A stretch of DNA of 64,000 nt from Bryobacterales bacterium (GTDB taxonomy: Bacteria; Acidobacteriota; Terriglobia; Bryobacterales; Bryobacteraceae), in NCBI GenBank assembly GCA_016789745.1, contig JAEUQF010000084.1, positions 1-64,000 on the forward strand, in the 5' to 3' direction. This document shows positions 48,735 through 59,000 of this stretch, piece by piece. Under the pieces are notes generated by a model. The model ran no database searches and was not told where the DNA came from. It saw nothing but the letters and a program-made list of their open reading frames with translations. How positions within the stretch are numbered: position 1 is the stretch's first letter; every line of letters starts with the position of its first letter. Both the position numbers and the translations under genes were made by a program.

Positions 48735-51155
48735 TTAGCTCTGGCGCAGGGCCTCGACAGGATCCACCGAGGAAGCACGCCAGGCCGGGACGGCGCAGGC
48801 GCTGATAATGACTGCAGCGATGATGGCGAGCGCGAGGCCGAAGCTAGCCGGATCAATGCCGGACATGCCGGGAACAAGGGTAAATAGCCCCCGACTTACC
48901 AACACGGAAAGCACCAGCCCAATCGCCATTCCCGCGCCACCTAATGTTGCCCCTCGCCGGATCACAATGGCCTGCACCGACCCGGGCGTCGCTCCCAGTG
49001 CCAGGCGGATCCCCATCTCTCGCCGCCGTTGACCCACCAGGAAGGACATCACGCCGTAGATCCCGATTGCCGATAGCACCAGCGCCACGCCGGCAAACAG
49101 CATGAGCAGCATGCGCGAGATTCGGAGTTGCCAGATACTGTTCAGGATTCGTTCGTCCCATGTGGCGAAGTCGAAGATGGACTGTTCAGGATCAATGCTC
49201 CACATTGCCTGCTCGGAGAGTCTGGTGAACTCGGCCAATGGAAGTGAAGTGCGGGCCAGGATGTACTGATTGGCCGCCCCTGCATCCTGGCGGTAGGGCA
49301 AGTAATAGTCGTAGCCGGGCTGCCCTCCGAGTTCGCGTTGCTGCACATTCCCGGCTACTCCGACCACCTTGCGCCACTGCGGGGCGCGGTTACTGGCCGG
49401 ATTCCACAGGATTCGGCGCCCAACCGCATCTCCGTCAGGCCAAAGAAGCTTTGCCAGCCGTTCGCTGATGATAGCCACCGGCTCGGAGTTCTGCTGGTCA
49501 AACGCGGAGAAGGTACGACCCTGGCGAATCGGGATACGGGCGAAGGCGAAGAAGTTCTCGCTCACCGTGTGGCGGGTGACGTAGGGGTTCTGGAGAGCTT
49601 CCTGCGCTGATTGGCCTTCCCTCTGGACAGTGGCGGGTTGCGTCTCTTCCTGCCGCGCCAGGGGCGGGTCGGTATCGAGCGCGACCTCCGTTATCCCCGG
49701 GATCGCGGACATCTTTTGCAGCGCCTGTTCGTAGTAACGAACCACCCGCTCCCCGCCGTAGCGCCGCCACCCAAGCGCAACGCGGAACGTGGATACCGCT
49801 GTGGAGTCGAAGCCTTTCTCCTGCGATTGCAAATGGAGGAAGCCGCGAATCAGCAGCCCTGCCCCTGCCAGTAGCACGACCGCCAGGGCAACCTCGGCGA
49901 TGATCATCGCATCTCGAAGACGGCCCGAGGATCGACCGGCTGAACCGCCCCTGCCCCCTTCTTTCAAGGTCTCGGCCAGGGCAGTACCGGCCACCTGCAG
50001 CGCCGGCGCCAACCCGGAAAGAATCCCGGCGGCAAGGCCGATGCCGGCGGTAAACAACAGCACGCGCCCATCCAGGTCAATCACCATCCATTCGGGCAGT
50101 TCAAAGCCGATCAACGTGCGCAGCACTTTCATCCAGGCATAGGCCAGTCCAACGCCGAACAGGGCGGCGCTCAACGAGAGCACGACGCTCTCGGTAAGCA
50201 ATTGTCCCAGCAGTTGCCAGCGCCCGGCTCCGATGGCGACGCGAACAGCCATCTCCCGATCCCTGCTAAGGGCACGCGAGAGCAGGAGATTGGTGACGTT
50301 GGCGCAAGCGATCAGCAGGACGAAAATGACGGCACCAAGAAGAAGCCATAGATATGGCCGTACGTCTCCCGCATAGAGTTCGCGAAAGGGAACCGCGCGG
50401 AAGGTCAGGCCGGCATTGGAGTCAGGGTAAGCCGATTGCAGGCGGCTGGAGAAAGCGTTCAACTCCGCCTGGAGTTGCGCAACGCCGGCGGGCCGGCGGA
50501 TCCGCGCAATGCCAACGACATCGCGGACGTCCCGCTTTTCATAGTTGGTGAATCCGCCGATGGAACGATAGACCTGAATGCCTCGAGGGAAGTCGAAGCC
50601 ACGGCCCGCCACACCATGAATCGTGTAACCCGGCGCATGGTCCAGGGAAATAGTCTTGCCGACAACATCAGGTCGGCCGCCGAAGCTTCGCTGCCATACG
50701 CCGTAACTCAGTACCACTCGGAAATCGCGGTCCCGGTCGGGCTGCGGCGGCCACTTGTTCCCTGCCGCCAGCGATACGCCGAGCACCTCGAAGAGGTTGC
50801 CCGTGGTGAGCACGGCGCGCCACTCCTCCGGCCGACCTTCGCCGGAGTAGTTGTAACCGCCCGCGCCGCCCTTATGCGCCGCGATGCTCTCAATCACGGA
50901 GAGCTCACGCTGCATGTCCAGGATCTCCACCATCGAAACCTTGCCCGGCTGCCCGCCGCGGATCGACTGGATCTCGACCAACTGGTCGGGATCTTTGAAG
51001 GGGAATGGCCGAAGCAGGAGCGCGTTGACGAAACTGAAGATCGCTGTGCTGGCGCCAATGGCTAGACCAAGCGTCAGAATGATGGCGCCGGCCAGCGCTG
51101 GCTGTCTGCGGATCTGGCGCAGCGCATGCTTCAAGTTGCGCAGAAGCGTTTCCAT
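48735..51155 (-). CDS. ADOP-family ABC permease (MacB/FtsX-like)
   Basis: About 806 residues from ATG 51155. The start is the ADOP consensus M-E-T-L-L-R-N-L-K-H-A-L-R. A first membrane segment with T-L-G-L-A-I-G-A-S-T-A-I-F-S is followed by a MacB-type periplasmic domain, three FtsX membrane segments near the middle, a second periplasmic domain and three final segments (G-V-M-S-F-L-V-G-Q-R-R-R-E-M-G-I-R-L-A-L-G). These duplicated permeases are abundant in acidobacteria, and their substrates are not known. It begins 20 bases after the upstream binding-protein gene. AAGGAG lies 10 or so bases before the ATG. Confidence 0.88.
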   Translation of the reverse strand: METLLRNLKHALRQIRRQPALAGAIILTLGLAIGASTAIFSFVNALLLRPFPFKDPDQLVEIQSIRGGQPGKVSMVEILDMQRELSVIESIAAHKGGAGGYNYSGEGRPEEWRAVLTTGNLFEVLGVSLAAGNKWPPQPDRDRDFRVVLSYGVWQRSFGGRPDVVGKTISLDHAPGYTIHGVAGRGFDFPRGIQVYRSIGGFTNYEKRDVRDVVGIARIRRPAGVAQLQAELNAFSSRLQSAYPDSNAGLTFRAVPFRELYAGDVRPYLWLLLGAVIFVLLIACANVTNLLLSRALSRDREMAVRVAIGAGRWQLLGQLLTESVVLSLSAALFGVGLAYAWMKVLRTLIGFELPEWMVIDLDGRVLLFTAGIGLAAGILSGLAPALQVAGTALAETLKEGGRGGSAGRSSGRLRDAMIIAEVALAVVLLAGAGLLIRGFLHLQSQEKGFDSTAVSTFRVALGWRRYGGERVVRYYEQALQKMSAIPGITEVALDTDPPLARQEETQPATVQREGQSAQEALQNPYVTRHTVSENFFAFARIPIRQGRTFSAFDQQNSEPVAIISERLAKLLWPDGDAVGRRILWNPASNRAPQWRKVVGVAGNVQQRELGGQPGYDYYLPYRQDAGAANQYILARTSLPLAEFTRLSEQAMWSIDPEQSIFDFATWDERILNSIWQLRISRMLLMLFAGVALVLSAIGIYGVMSFLVGQRRREMGIRLALGATPGSVQAIVIRRGATLGGAGMAIGLVLSVLVSRGLFTLVPGMSGIDPASFGLALAIIAAVIISACAVPAWRASSVDPVEALRQS

Positions 51156-51174
51156 TGTGATGTGCTCCTTATCT

Positions 51175-52332
51175 TTACTTCGGAAGCCGTTCAAAGAAGA
51201 CCGGCCGGTGGTCAGGCAGCCGTTCGGGGTGTAGCAGATGGATCAGGTCAGCCAGTACCGCGTCGGGCTTATCCAGCGACTGATCGTGATAGGGCATGGG
51301 AGCAAAGGGAGCCAACCCCTTGCCCGGATTCAGGACGTTCTCCTGCTGGACCGGCCTCAGCCACGCCAGCGCCGGCTGCTGTTTCCGAAGCACGCCCAGT
51401 GTCGGAGGTAGGAAGCCACCGGTGACCCAACTCTCGGTAGCGACCGCAGCGTCGAACATGCGCTCAAATCCCACGTAAACCAGCGAGCCATGGATCTGGT
51501 CCTTCCAAAAGTACTCGGCGCCGGCATCGTGAATCAGCGCGGCCATATAGTTCTGTCCGCCGTGCGTGTGCCAGACATCGCGGGAGGAAATGAACCCCGC
51601 CAAAACCTGAGGCCGCTCGCCGATGCCGCTCGTGATTTGAGCGACACGCTGGTATCGCTCCACAACTTCATTAAAGATGCGGTTGGCTTCGCGCTCTTTG
51701 TCAAAGAATAGAGCAAGGAACTTGATCCATTCGGCGCGGGCCAGCGGCGTAGGTTCGGTGTGATCGGAAAGCGGAACCGCGCGCAGACCGGTTTCCCAGA
51801 GCTTCGGATGCATGTTGAACTGCGGGTAGGCGGAATAGAACGTGAGGAAGAGATCGGGAGCCAGCGCCAGCGTCTTCTCGATGTTGGAGTGCGTCCCGCC
51901 ACCCACTTCCAGGATCTTCCCTTCGGTGATGCGTTGCTTCAATCGCGGTGACGTTACGCCGCGAAAACTGCCCACTCCCACAACACGATCCGCGAGCCCC
52001 AACGCTTCCAAGGCAGAGTTCATCCCGTAGTTGGCTGTCACCACCGTGGAGACAGGCGTGCGAACAACAAGGTCGGCAGCAATGTCGCGAGGAATCGCGG
52101 AATCACAGGGTACCAGCAATAGCCGGATCGTCTCCTGCGTATATACCGAAGGCTGGAAATCAACAATCTTATATCCGTCGCGATAGGTCGCCTTCAGCTG
52201 GATGCTGTGCGTGAAGCGGACCTGATCGGATGGCGCTGAAGGGTTGCACACGGCTCGCGGCGAAGCAGTAACGTCGCGTCGTCCGCACCCGGACAACAAC
52301 GCCAAAACCGCCAGAGCCACCAGCCGGATCAT
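51175..52332 (-). CDS. Metal-complex/cobalamin binding lipoprotein, BtuF/FecB-like (copy 1)
   Basis: 385 residues. Signal with lipobox L-L-S-G-C (Cys16). The rigid two-lobe cluster-III fold shows V-D-F-Q-P near the N-terminus, L-G-L-A-D-R-V-V-G-V-G-S, the exposed G-T-H-S-N-I-E and A-L-A-P-D-L-F-L-T-F-Y-S-A, and a long inter-lobe helix beginning A-E-W-I-K-F-L-A-L-F-F. It is a paralog of the protein at 57822 over its whole length. The start overlaps the stop of the TonB-receptor gene as TGATG, so the two are translated together. Ligand (iron chelate, vitamin B12 or another metal complex) cannot be read off. Confidence 0.85.
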   Translation of the reverse strand: MIRLVALAVLALLSGCGRRDVTASPRAVCNPSAPSDQVRFTHSIQLKATYRDGYKIVDFQPSVYTQETIRLLLVPCDSAIPRDIAADLVVRTPVSTVVTANYGMNSALEALGLADRVVGVGSFRGVTSPRLKQRITEGKILEVGGGTHSNIEKTLALAPDLFLTFYSAYPQFNMHPKLWETGLRAVPLSDHTEPTPLARAEWIKFLALFFDKEREANRIFNEVVERYQRVAQITSGIGERPQVLAGFISSRDVWHTHGGQNYMAALIHDAGAEYFWKDQIHGSLVYVGFERMFDAAVATESWVTGGFLPPTLGVLRKQQPALAWLRPVQQENVLNPGKGLAPFAPMPYHDQSLDKPDAVLADLIHLLHPERLPDHRPVFFERLPK

Positions 52333-55300
52333 CAGAAAGTAACCTTCGCGCCGAGCTGAACCTGCCGCGGTGTTGCGGTACGCAGGGTGCCAGTGACGAC
52401 ACCGAAGAACGGCGACGAGAGAGTCGAGTTCGGTACCGCGAAGGTAGCCCGATTCAGCACGTTGAAGACGTTCGCTTCGATGTTGAGCCGCAGGCGCTCG
52501 CTCAGGGCGAACCGCTTGCTCACCGATGCGTCGACAATCTCCATGCGGTCGCCTCGTAACGCGTTGCGCGGCAGTGTAGCAAATGGGTCGGCGACGTTCC
52601 TGGGATCGCCGAGACGCTGCCGTGCTTCAGCGGCAGGAAGTAGAAACTGCGTCTTTTCGCCAGTCTGGCGGTAGAGGTCAGAAGCAGAGCCACTCAGCAG
52701 CGCCGGCCTGTCCGCGAAGTACCCGTCGTCGTTGACGTCGGTGCCCAGCGTCGTGTCAAAGGGCGGGCCGGAGCGGATCTGCAGCAGACCGGATAGCGAC
52801 CATCCACCGAGAATGGCGTCCGCCATGGGATGCAGGTTCGCACCCCACTTGCGGCCTTTCCCAAACGGGAGTTCCGCGACAACGCTGGTGACAAATACAT
52901 GCGGTGCGTCGTTCTCCGAGCGGCCATAGTCGGCGGTGACGGGGCGCGGCGCCAGTCGCGTGCCGCCCTGAATTCCTGCCGCTGCCGACGCATCCAGATT
53001 GATCAACGTCGGACGTGCCGCGAAGAAGTCCGTGGAGGAGTCATCCCGATAGCTGGAGTAGGTGTACGTCGAGGTGAAGGAAACGCCATGCGCGAAGCGG
53101 CGCACCGCTGTTACCTGCAGCGAGTCGTAGTCCGACGAGGAGAGGTTGGAGATGATGCGCTGGTCTGAGAATCGCTGTTCCGGCCGCAGCGCCTGCGGGA
53201 ACGCCCCAGCCAGATTTGGCTCGTCCGTTCGAATGAGCTTACGCCCGATTGACCCGACATAGGCGGCGCTGATGGTTGTCCCACTGCTGATCTGCTGTTC
53301 CAAGGCCAGGCTGAAGCGTTGCATGTAGGGATTCCGAATTGCCGGATCGACACCGAACAACACCGGCCGGGCCGCGGCGGTGAGTGGCACGTTGCCCAGG
53401 CGGAACGGAACCTGTGTGCCGCTGCTGGCGTTGGCGAACGGTACGTTGTTCGCCAGATTGCTAAGCGGGAGTTGGTAGATGCGATCCACATAGAGTCCGT
53501 AGGCAGCACGCAGAACCGTCCGATCCCGCGGTGTCCAGGCGAGGCCAAGGCGCGGCTGGAAGTTGTTGCGGTCGGGCGCGTAGAGGCCGAGGTCATCGGA
53601 GATGGGCGCCACACGGTTCGCCAGACGCCCGAAGGCGAATGGATTGACGCCTTCCACGATCTGCCCGTTTTGCTCGGCATAGAGATTGGAAAGGGCGTTC
53701 AGCCGTTCGCGATAGACGCCGAAGTAGCTGTAACGAAGGCCCAGGTTCGCGGTGATGTTGCGCCGGACACGCCAGTCCGCCTGCACGAAGTACTCCTGCT
53801 GGGTGGAAATCCATCCACGCTGCGGCGTGGTGGGGCCACCATTGGTTCCAAAGACTGTCTGGCTGACCGAGGCGGCTACGGGTTGCGCGGCTCCCGCACC
53901 GGGTCCGAGAATCCCATTCGGGCCGACAAGGCCGCTGAACTGCCACGACGGCCGCGGAAACGTGTTGTTCCGGAAGTTGACCTCAACGCGCCGCAGGTCA
54001 ATGCCGGTACGAACAATCAGCGTGCCTCGCGAAAGCGTATGCTGTACGGCCAACTGCGGTGTGGTTTGGTTGTCGCGAACCACGAACGGAGCGATGCTTG
54101 GCAACTGGAAGGTGATACCTGCCGCCGCGATGGCGATGCCGGCTTCGGGCGCTACCCCCAAGGATGCAAGCGGCCCCGGCAGTCCGTCCAGGATCTGAAT
54201 GTCGGATGTCTTTCGGGTGACGCTGCCGCGCAGTTCGAGAAGCTGCGTCGCACTCGGGGTCAACACCAGTTGGGCCGTTGGGGAATGGTACGACGCGGGT
54301 GTGGTTGTGCCGGTTCCAGGCAGTGTCGCGGTGTTGGTGTCGGCACGATTGCGCGCCTCGGCGTAGCGCGCGATGAGGCGGACGCGTGGGCTGAAGATGT
54401 GATCTGTTCGGATGAGAAAGCTGTTCTGCCGGAAATCCGATGTGGACGAACGGCTGGTGAGATAACTGCCGGCTTCTCCATTGGAGACATCGCCGTCGAA
54501 GAGAGCGGAGGAAAATCCGGCGGCAATGGCCGCGCGTCTGTCTGCGTCGGCAAAGGGCCGCACTCCGGCGACGGTACCCGAGGGCACCACGCCGGTGTCC
54601 AAGTAGAACCCGCGCGATAAGCGGCCCAGATCGCCCGGGATCAGCCTTACCAAGTCCGCATTGGGAAGTGTCACCGCGCTCGTCAACTCCAGGCGCTGGC
54701 GGAATCCCTCGAAGTTCCCGAAGACGAAATGCTTGTTTCTCTGGATGGGGCCACCCAGCGAACCGCCGAATAGGTTCTGGCGGAACGGCGGCGTCACGGC
54801 ACGGCCGCTGGAATCGAAAAATGGCCCGCGGTTGAAGAAGTCACGGGAATCCATGGCCTCATTGCGAAGGAACTCGTATGCCGAACCATGCCAGTCGTTG
54901 CTGCCAGACCGCGTGATGGCGTTAATCTGTCCGCCGGCACCTCGTCCGAACGTGGCATCCGCGTTCGAGGTGATCACGCGGAATTCCTCCAGCGACTCGG
55001 TGGAAATCACGTTCGGTAGCTGCCGGCTGGAAGCGCCCAACGGCAACCCTGCAACCTCGCGCTCATCATTCGCACTCACGCCATCCAGCACGTAATTGTT
55101 AGAGCCTTCGCGAGCGCCGGAAATGGAGTTATTCGTGTTTGTGTTGGTGGCGCGCTGGCCGCCGACGCCGGGCGCCAAGAACATCAACTTCTGGAAGTCC
55201 TTTCCGTTGAGCGGTAGTTCGCTGATGCTCTTGCGTTGCACTACCAGGGACATCTCCGTGGTCTGTGTCTGCACAGGCGATGCGTCGGCCTGTACTGTTA

Positions 55301-55646
55301 CCGTCTCAGCCACCTCGCCTACGGCTAGCGTCACATTCACCACCGCGGTCTGATTCACACTGACTGCAACGCCTTCGCGTACCAGCAGGCGAAATCCCTC
55401 TTTCTGAAAAGTGACGGTATAGGGCCCGGGCATTACGCCGGGAATGATGAAGACCCCCGATTCCGTGCTTTCCCCCCGAAACTCGACCTTCTGGCCCTCC
55501 GATTGCGCCACGATTCGCACGCGGGGCACAGCCGCGCCTGTCGCGTCAGTGATGGTCCCGGAGAGCATTCCCTGAATGCTGGTCTGCGCCAACATCATCG
55601 AGGGCAATACCAGCCAAGCCATAGGCAGCAGTAACGGCAATCTCAT
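52332..55646 (-). CDS. Oar-like TonB-dependent outer-membrane receptor (copy 1)
   Basis: About 1104 residues from ATG 55646, which follows the ATPase stop as ATGA. Signal peptide to about residue 22 (M-L-A-Q-T), then the carboxypeptidase-regulatory-like domain (S-G-T-I-T-D-A-T-G-A-A-V-P) at about 28-110. The plug follows with P-L-N-G-K-D-F-Q-K-L and the Oar-type G-R-G-A-G-G-Q-I-N-A-I-T-R-S-G-S-N. A long beta-barrel ends in K-V-T-F, the C-terminal Phe used for outer-membrane assembly. It would take up a large chelated nutrient by TonB energy and hand it to the linked binding protein. It pairs with the gene at 51175. Confidence 0.88.
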   Translation of the reverse strand: MRLPLLLPMAWLVLPSMMLAQTSIQGMLSGTITDATGAAVPRVRIVAQSEGQKVEFRGESTESGVFIIPGVMPGPYTVTFQKEGFRLLVREGVAVSVNQTAVVNVTLAVGEVAETVTVQADASPVQTQTTEMSLVVQRKSISELPLNGKDFQKLMFLAPGVGGQRATNTNTNNSISGAREGSNNYVLDGVSANDEREVAGLPLGASSRQLPNVISTESLEEFRVITSNADATFGRGAGGQINAITRSGSNDWHGSAYEFLRNEAMDSRDFFNRGPFFDSSGRAVTPPFRQNLFGGSLGGPIQRNKHFVFGNFEGFRQRLELTSAVTLPNADLVRLIPGDLGRLSRGFYLDTGVVPSGTVAGVRPFADADRRAAIAAGFSSALFDGDVSNGEAGSYLTSRSSTSDFRQNSFLIRTDHIFSPRVRLIARYAEARNRADTNTATLPGTGTTTPASYHSPTAQLVLTPSATQLLELRGSVTRKTSDIQILDGLPGPLASLGVAPEAGIAIAAAGITFQLPSIAPFVVRDNQTTPQLAVQHTLSRGTLIVRTGIDLRRVEVNFRNNTFPRPSWQFSGLVGPNGILGPGAGAAQPVAASVSQTVFGTNGGPTTPQRGWISTQQEYFVQADWRVRRNITANLGLRYSYFGVYRERLNALSNLYAEQNGQIVEGVNPFAFGRLANRVAPISDDLGLYAPDRNNFQPRLGLAWTPRDRTVLRAAYGLYVDRIYQLPLSNLANNVPFANASSGTQVPFRLGNVPLTAAARPVLFGVDPAIRNPYMQRFSLALEQQISSGTTISAAYVGSIGRKLIRTDEPNLAGAFPQALRPEQRFSDQRIISNLSSSDYDSLQVTAVRRFAHGVSFTSTYTYSSYRDDSSTDFFAARPTLINLDASAAAGIQGGTRLAPRPVTADYGRSENDAPHVFVTSVVAELPFGKGRKWGANLHPMADAILGGWSLSGLLQIRSGPPFDTTLGTDVNDDGYFADRPALLSGSASDLYRQTGEKTQFLLPAAEARQRLGDPRNVADPFATLPRNALRGDRMEIVDASVSKRFALSERLRLNIEANVFNVLNRATFAVPNSTLSSPFFGVVTGTLRTATPRQVQLGAKVTF

Positions 55647-56635
55647 TGCACTCCTCTTCGCTTTCGTAGCTGTTCGACAACCTTTTCGATCGACGGCGAC
55701 TCGCTCCATGCGCCGTTACCAAAGACACGCCATCCCGTTTCCGACACATTCACCCGCAATGGGCCTATAGGGTTGTCGGACACGACACGGAAACCCTCGC
55801 GCTCCAATGCCCGGGCCGTCCAGAACGCTTCGGCTCCATTGCCCTCCAGGTGCACATCGTCGTGAAAGGTGTTGTGCAGCCGGAAATGGCCTTGCAACTT
55901 GTCGAAGTCGACACCTTCCGAAGAGAAGGCCTGCTCAAAGGCGCCGCTTAAGACCAGATCCTCCGGCGCGCCGGTGCGCAGCGGCCCGCCTTTCGGCAGC
56001 AGCCAGAGCATATCCGCGGTTCGTAGCGCCAGATCCAGGTCGTGGGTGGATAACAGAATCGTCCGGCCATGCTCATGCGCCAGCGTGCGCAGGATGCGCA
56101 TGATATCGACGCGCCGCGGCAGGTCCAGAAAGGCCGTGATCTCGTCGAGCACCATGAAAGACGGCTCCTGCGCCAGTGCACGGGCCAGCATCACCTTCTG
56201 CCGTTCTCCATCGGATAGTTCACTGACGTTGCGCGATGCCAGATCCTGAGCACCGACAGCTTCGATCGAGCGGCGGATGATGGCATGGTCGCGGTCGGTG
56301 AGCCGTCCGGTCCAATCGGTATGGGGATAGCGGCCTAGCGACACCAGCGCGTAGGCAGTCAGGATGCCCACCGTCACGCGTTCGGTGAGTACGACAGCGA
56401 GCTTGCGCGCCAAGTCGCGCGAGTTCATGTTTTGGACATTCGTCCCGTCGATCCGCACTTCGCCGGCCAGTGGCTTCTGCATGGCGCAGAGAGTCCGCAT
56501 AAGTGTCGACTTGCCCGCGCCGTTGGGCCCCAGCAGGCAAACCAGTTGGCCTCGTCGTAGTGTCAGGTTCAGATTCGATATGACGGCCCTGCTGCCGTAG
56601 CCCACCGTCAGTTCGCGCGTCTCCAGAACCGTCAT
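55643..56635 (-). CDS. ABC ATPase of FecE/BtuD type with C-terminal extension
   Basis: 330 residues from ATG 56635, which overlaps the permease stop as ATGA. Walker A G-P-N-G-A-G-K-S-T, signature L-S-D-G-E-R-Q-K, Walker B F-M-V-L-D-E-I-T-A-F-L-D and H-loop S-T-H-D-L-D-L-A are all present. Residues after about 245 form an extension of some 80 residues (H-L-E-G-N-G...V-S-E-T-G-W-R) that plain FecE proteins of about 255 residues lack. It energises the neighbouring permease for metal-chelate or cobalamin import. It also overlaps the next gene, the TonB receptor, by four bases. Confidence 0.9.
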   Translation of the reverse strand: MTVLETRELTVGYGSRAVISNLNLTLRRGQLVCLLGPNGAGKSTLMRTLCAMQKPLAGEVRIDGTNVQNMNSRDLARKLAVVLTERVTVGILTAYALVSLGRYPHTDWTGRLTDRDHAIIRRSIEAVGAQDLASRNVSELSDGERQKVMLARALAQEPSFMVLDEITAFLDLPRRVDIMRILRTLAHEHGRTILLSTHDLDLALRTADMLWLLPKGGPLRTGAPEDLVLSGAFEQAFSSEGVDFDKLQGHFRLHNTFHDDVHLEGNGAEAFWTARALEREGFRVVSDNPIGPLRVNVSETGWRVFGNGAWSESPSIEKVVEQLRKRRGVQ

Positions 56636-57714
56636 AGCTCCAATGCCCTTCCGTTGCGCGAGCGAAGCAGCACCCACAGCACCACCGGCGCGCCGATAAG
56701 TCCGTTCACCGCGTTGAGGTGGAGGAAATGCTTGCTCCAGGGGAGATGTGTTACCAGGTCGGCGGACAGCGCCAACAACGCACCCATCAAGGTCACGGCG
56801 GGCATCAGTGTGCGATGGTCAGAAGTCTGGAAAAGACCGCGGCACAGATGCGCGACTACGATGCCTAGAAAGGCGATGGGACCGCAGTAGGCCGTTACGG
56901 TACCGGAGAGAATCGCGGTTGCGGCAAACGCAACAGCGCGGGCGCGACCCACCGGTAAGCCGAGCGTGCGCGCATAGCTTTCGCCAAGAAGCAGGGCATT
57001 GAGGGGTTTCACGAGGGCATGCGCTAACAGCAACCCCGCCAGCACCGCTGGAATGAGAATCCGCAACTGAGTCTGCGTGATGCCGGCGAACGAGCCGTCG
57101 TTCCAGGATTCAAACACCCGCGCCTGCGTTTCGTCGGTGAAGTGAAGAACCACCGAGATCAGCCCCTGACACAGGTAGCCAAGCATGAGGCCGACGATGA
57201 GGATGGTCACAGTGGACACGCGGCGCGAGAGGGCGAGAATGGCCAGCATGAGCAGCGTCGAGCCGGCTGCCGCCGCAGCAGCCAGCGACAGGTCACCCAG
57301 CCAGCCGAACTTCTGCGCGAACGCATTCCCTGCGAGCCCGGCCACGACAACCACGATGGCAACCCCGAACTTGGCACCGTGAACCACCCCAAGGACGAAA
57401 GGATCCGCAAGGGGATTGCGGAACAGCGTCTGCAGCAGCAATCCGCAGGCGCCAATCGCGGCTCCGGAGAACAGCGCGTTCAGGGCACGAGGCAGGCGGA
57501 AGTGCAAGACGATGCGGTCCCACGTGATTCGCTCGGCCTCGCCGCCGGAGAGTATGGTGAGCACCTGGCCCAGCGGTATGTGAACAGCGCCAATCATCAA
57601 CTCGAGCAGGAAGACGAGCGCTACGCCCGCTAGCAATAGGAGATAGGCAAGCTTGCGCGGACCCAGGCGGGGCCACTCGGCAGACTGCGGAAACGGCAGC
57701 GTCGCGTCGGACAT
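56632..57714 (-). CDS. FecCD/BtuC-type ABC permease
   Basis: 360 residues with about ten membrane segments. Family features include R-L-P-R-A-L-N-A-L-F-S-G-A-A-I-G-A-C-G-L-L-L-Q near residue 75, N-P-L-A-D-P-F-V-L-G, and G-P-I-A-F-L-G-I-V-V-A-H-L-C-R near residue 285. It forms a homodimer in the inner membrane and moves a metal chelate or cobalamin. The ATG at 57714 is the only likely start. It is separated by 107 bases from the upstream binding-protein gene, so an internal promoter or processing site may exist there. Confidence 0.9.
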   Translation of the reverse strand: MSDATLPFPQSAEWPRLGPRKLAYLLLLAGVALVFLLELMIGAVHIPLGQVLTILSGGEAERITWDRIVLHFRLPRALNALFSGAAIGACGLLLQTLFRNPLADPFVLGVVHGAKFGVAIVVVVAGLAGNAFAQKFGWLGDLSLAAAAAAGSTLLMLAILALSRRVSTVTILIVGLMLGYLCQGLISVVLHFTDETQARVFESWNDGSFAGITQTQLRILIPAVLAGLLLAHALVKPLNALLLGESYARTLGLPVGRARAVAFAATAILSGTVTAYCGPIAFLGIVVAHLCRGLFQTSDHRTLMPAVTLMGALLALSADLVTHLPWSKHFLHLNAVNGLIGAPVVLWVLLRSRNGRALEL

Positions 57715-57821
57715 GAGTTGTGTAGTAAGGTTAGCGGCGCATGGGATCGATACCGAGGAATGGCTCGCGACCGGGCGGTTTTCCTGGTTGAGCGGGATAG
57801 ACTGCCTGGCAAACGGGACTG

Positions 57822-59000
57822 CTAACGCGCTGCGGAGACTTCCCGTAAGAATTCAAAGTTGTGAACGGGCAGTAGCTCCGGGTGAAATACGGCAATCAGG
57901 TCCGACAGCAATGCATCGGGCCTGTCAAGGCTATAGTTCGCATAAGGAATTCGCCGGAACCTGTCCGCGTTCCGGTCAAAGGCAAACACCCGCCGTTGCT
58001 GCACTGGCCGGAACCAGGCAAGCCGGCGGTCCCGTGCGATCAAGCCGTCGATGGAGCGATAGTACATGCCCGAGGAAGCCAGCCAGCGATCCGTCTCGTT
58101 CGACTGGTCATAAACGATTTCATAGCTCACATTCAGCAGCGATTGGTGCGCATCGCCCGGCCAGAAATACTCCGCGCCCGCATCGGCGATCAGTTGGGAT
58201 TGGAAGTTGCGCCCCCCAAATAGCATCCACTGGCTGGACGATGGCGCACCGCCCAGCACGCGAGGCCGGCTACCCGCCTTCTCCGCCAATTGGACCAACG
58301 CCTCGTAGCGGCTTTCAAGCGCATCAAACGCGCGGTTCACCTCCGCTTCGCGATTGAAGAAGAGCGCAATCAGTTTCATCCATTCGGCGCGACCCAAGGG
58401 AGTGGGCTCGAACTGATCCGCCAGTTGCACAGCCGGTACCCCCAACTCACGGAGTTTCGGATGGACGTTGTACTCGGGGTAAGCCGAGTAGAACAGGAAG
58501 ATGACTTCGGGATCCAGCCCGATGGCCATCTCGATGTTGGAATGCGACCCGGAGCCTGCTTCGCGAATGCGACCACTTCGATAGCCCTCCAAGATGGGCG
58601 GCACGGTAACGCCATTGATGGAACTAATGCCGGCCAACCCGTCCAGCAGGTGGAAGCGCTCCAAGAGGCCGTAGTACGCATTGTGCAGGTGGATGTAGCG
58701 ATTGACGGGGATCTGCACCACCTGTGCATTCGGGTAACCCTCGGGAACTGGCGTTCCTCGCTGCACCAGGAGATACTGCAATCGTTCCCGGGTGGGCACG
58801 GTTGGATCGAAGTCGATCACCTTATAGTGGCCGTGATAGCTGACTCCGAACTGCCTGGCGTAGCGAACCACTGCTTTGTCAGGGAAGTAGTCGCGTCCGG
58901 CTGAGAATGGTTCGGGCTTGGCGGCCGGCCGCACCGCCAGTTCCGCGGGGGAACAGGCGGTGAGCACGGCCAGACACCCAACGCTGGCTAGGAGTCGCAT
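57822..59000 (-). CDS. Metal-complex/cobalamin binding lipoprotein, BtuF/FecB-like (copy 2)
   Basis: 392 residues. Signal with lipobox V-L-T-A-C (Cys16). Landmarks are K-V-I-D-F-D-P-T-V-P, L-L-D-G-L-A-G-I-S-S-I, G-S-G-S-H-S-N-I-E-M-A, F-L-F-Y-S-A-Y-P-E-Y-N and the helix A-E-W-M-K-L-I-A-L-F-F-N. The same landmarks in the same order occur in copy 1. The start overlaps the stop of the upstream TonB receptor as TGATG, the same coupling that copy 1 has with its receptor. The two receptor/binding-protein pairs share one permease and ATPase. Confidence 0.85.
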   Translation of the reverse strand: MRLLASVGCLAVLTACSPAELAVRPAAKPEPFSAGRDYFPDKAVVRYARQFGVSYHGHYKVIDFDPTVPTRERLQYLLVQRGTPVPEGYPNAQVVQIPVNRYIHLHNAYYGLLERFHLLDGLAGISSINGVTVPPILEGYRSGRIREAGSGSHSNIEMAIGLDPEVIFLFYSAYPEYNVHPKLRELGVPAVQLADQFEPTPLGRAEWMKLIALFFNREAEVNRAFDALESRYEALVQLAEKAGSRPRVLGGAPSSSQWMLFGGRNFQSQLIADAGAEYFWPGDAHQSLLNVSYEIVYDQSNETDRWLASSGMYYRSIDGLIARDRRLAWFRPVQQRRVFAFDRNADRFRRIPYANYSLDRPDALLSDLIAVFHPELLPVHNFEFLREVSAAR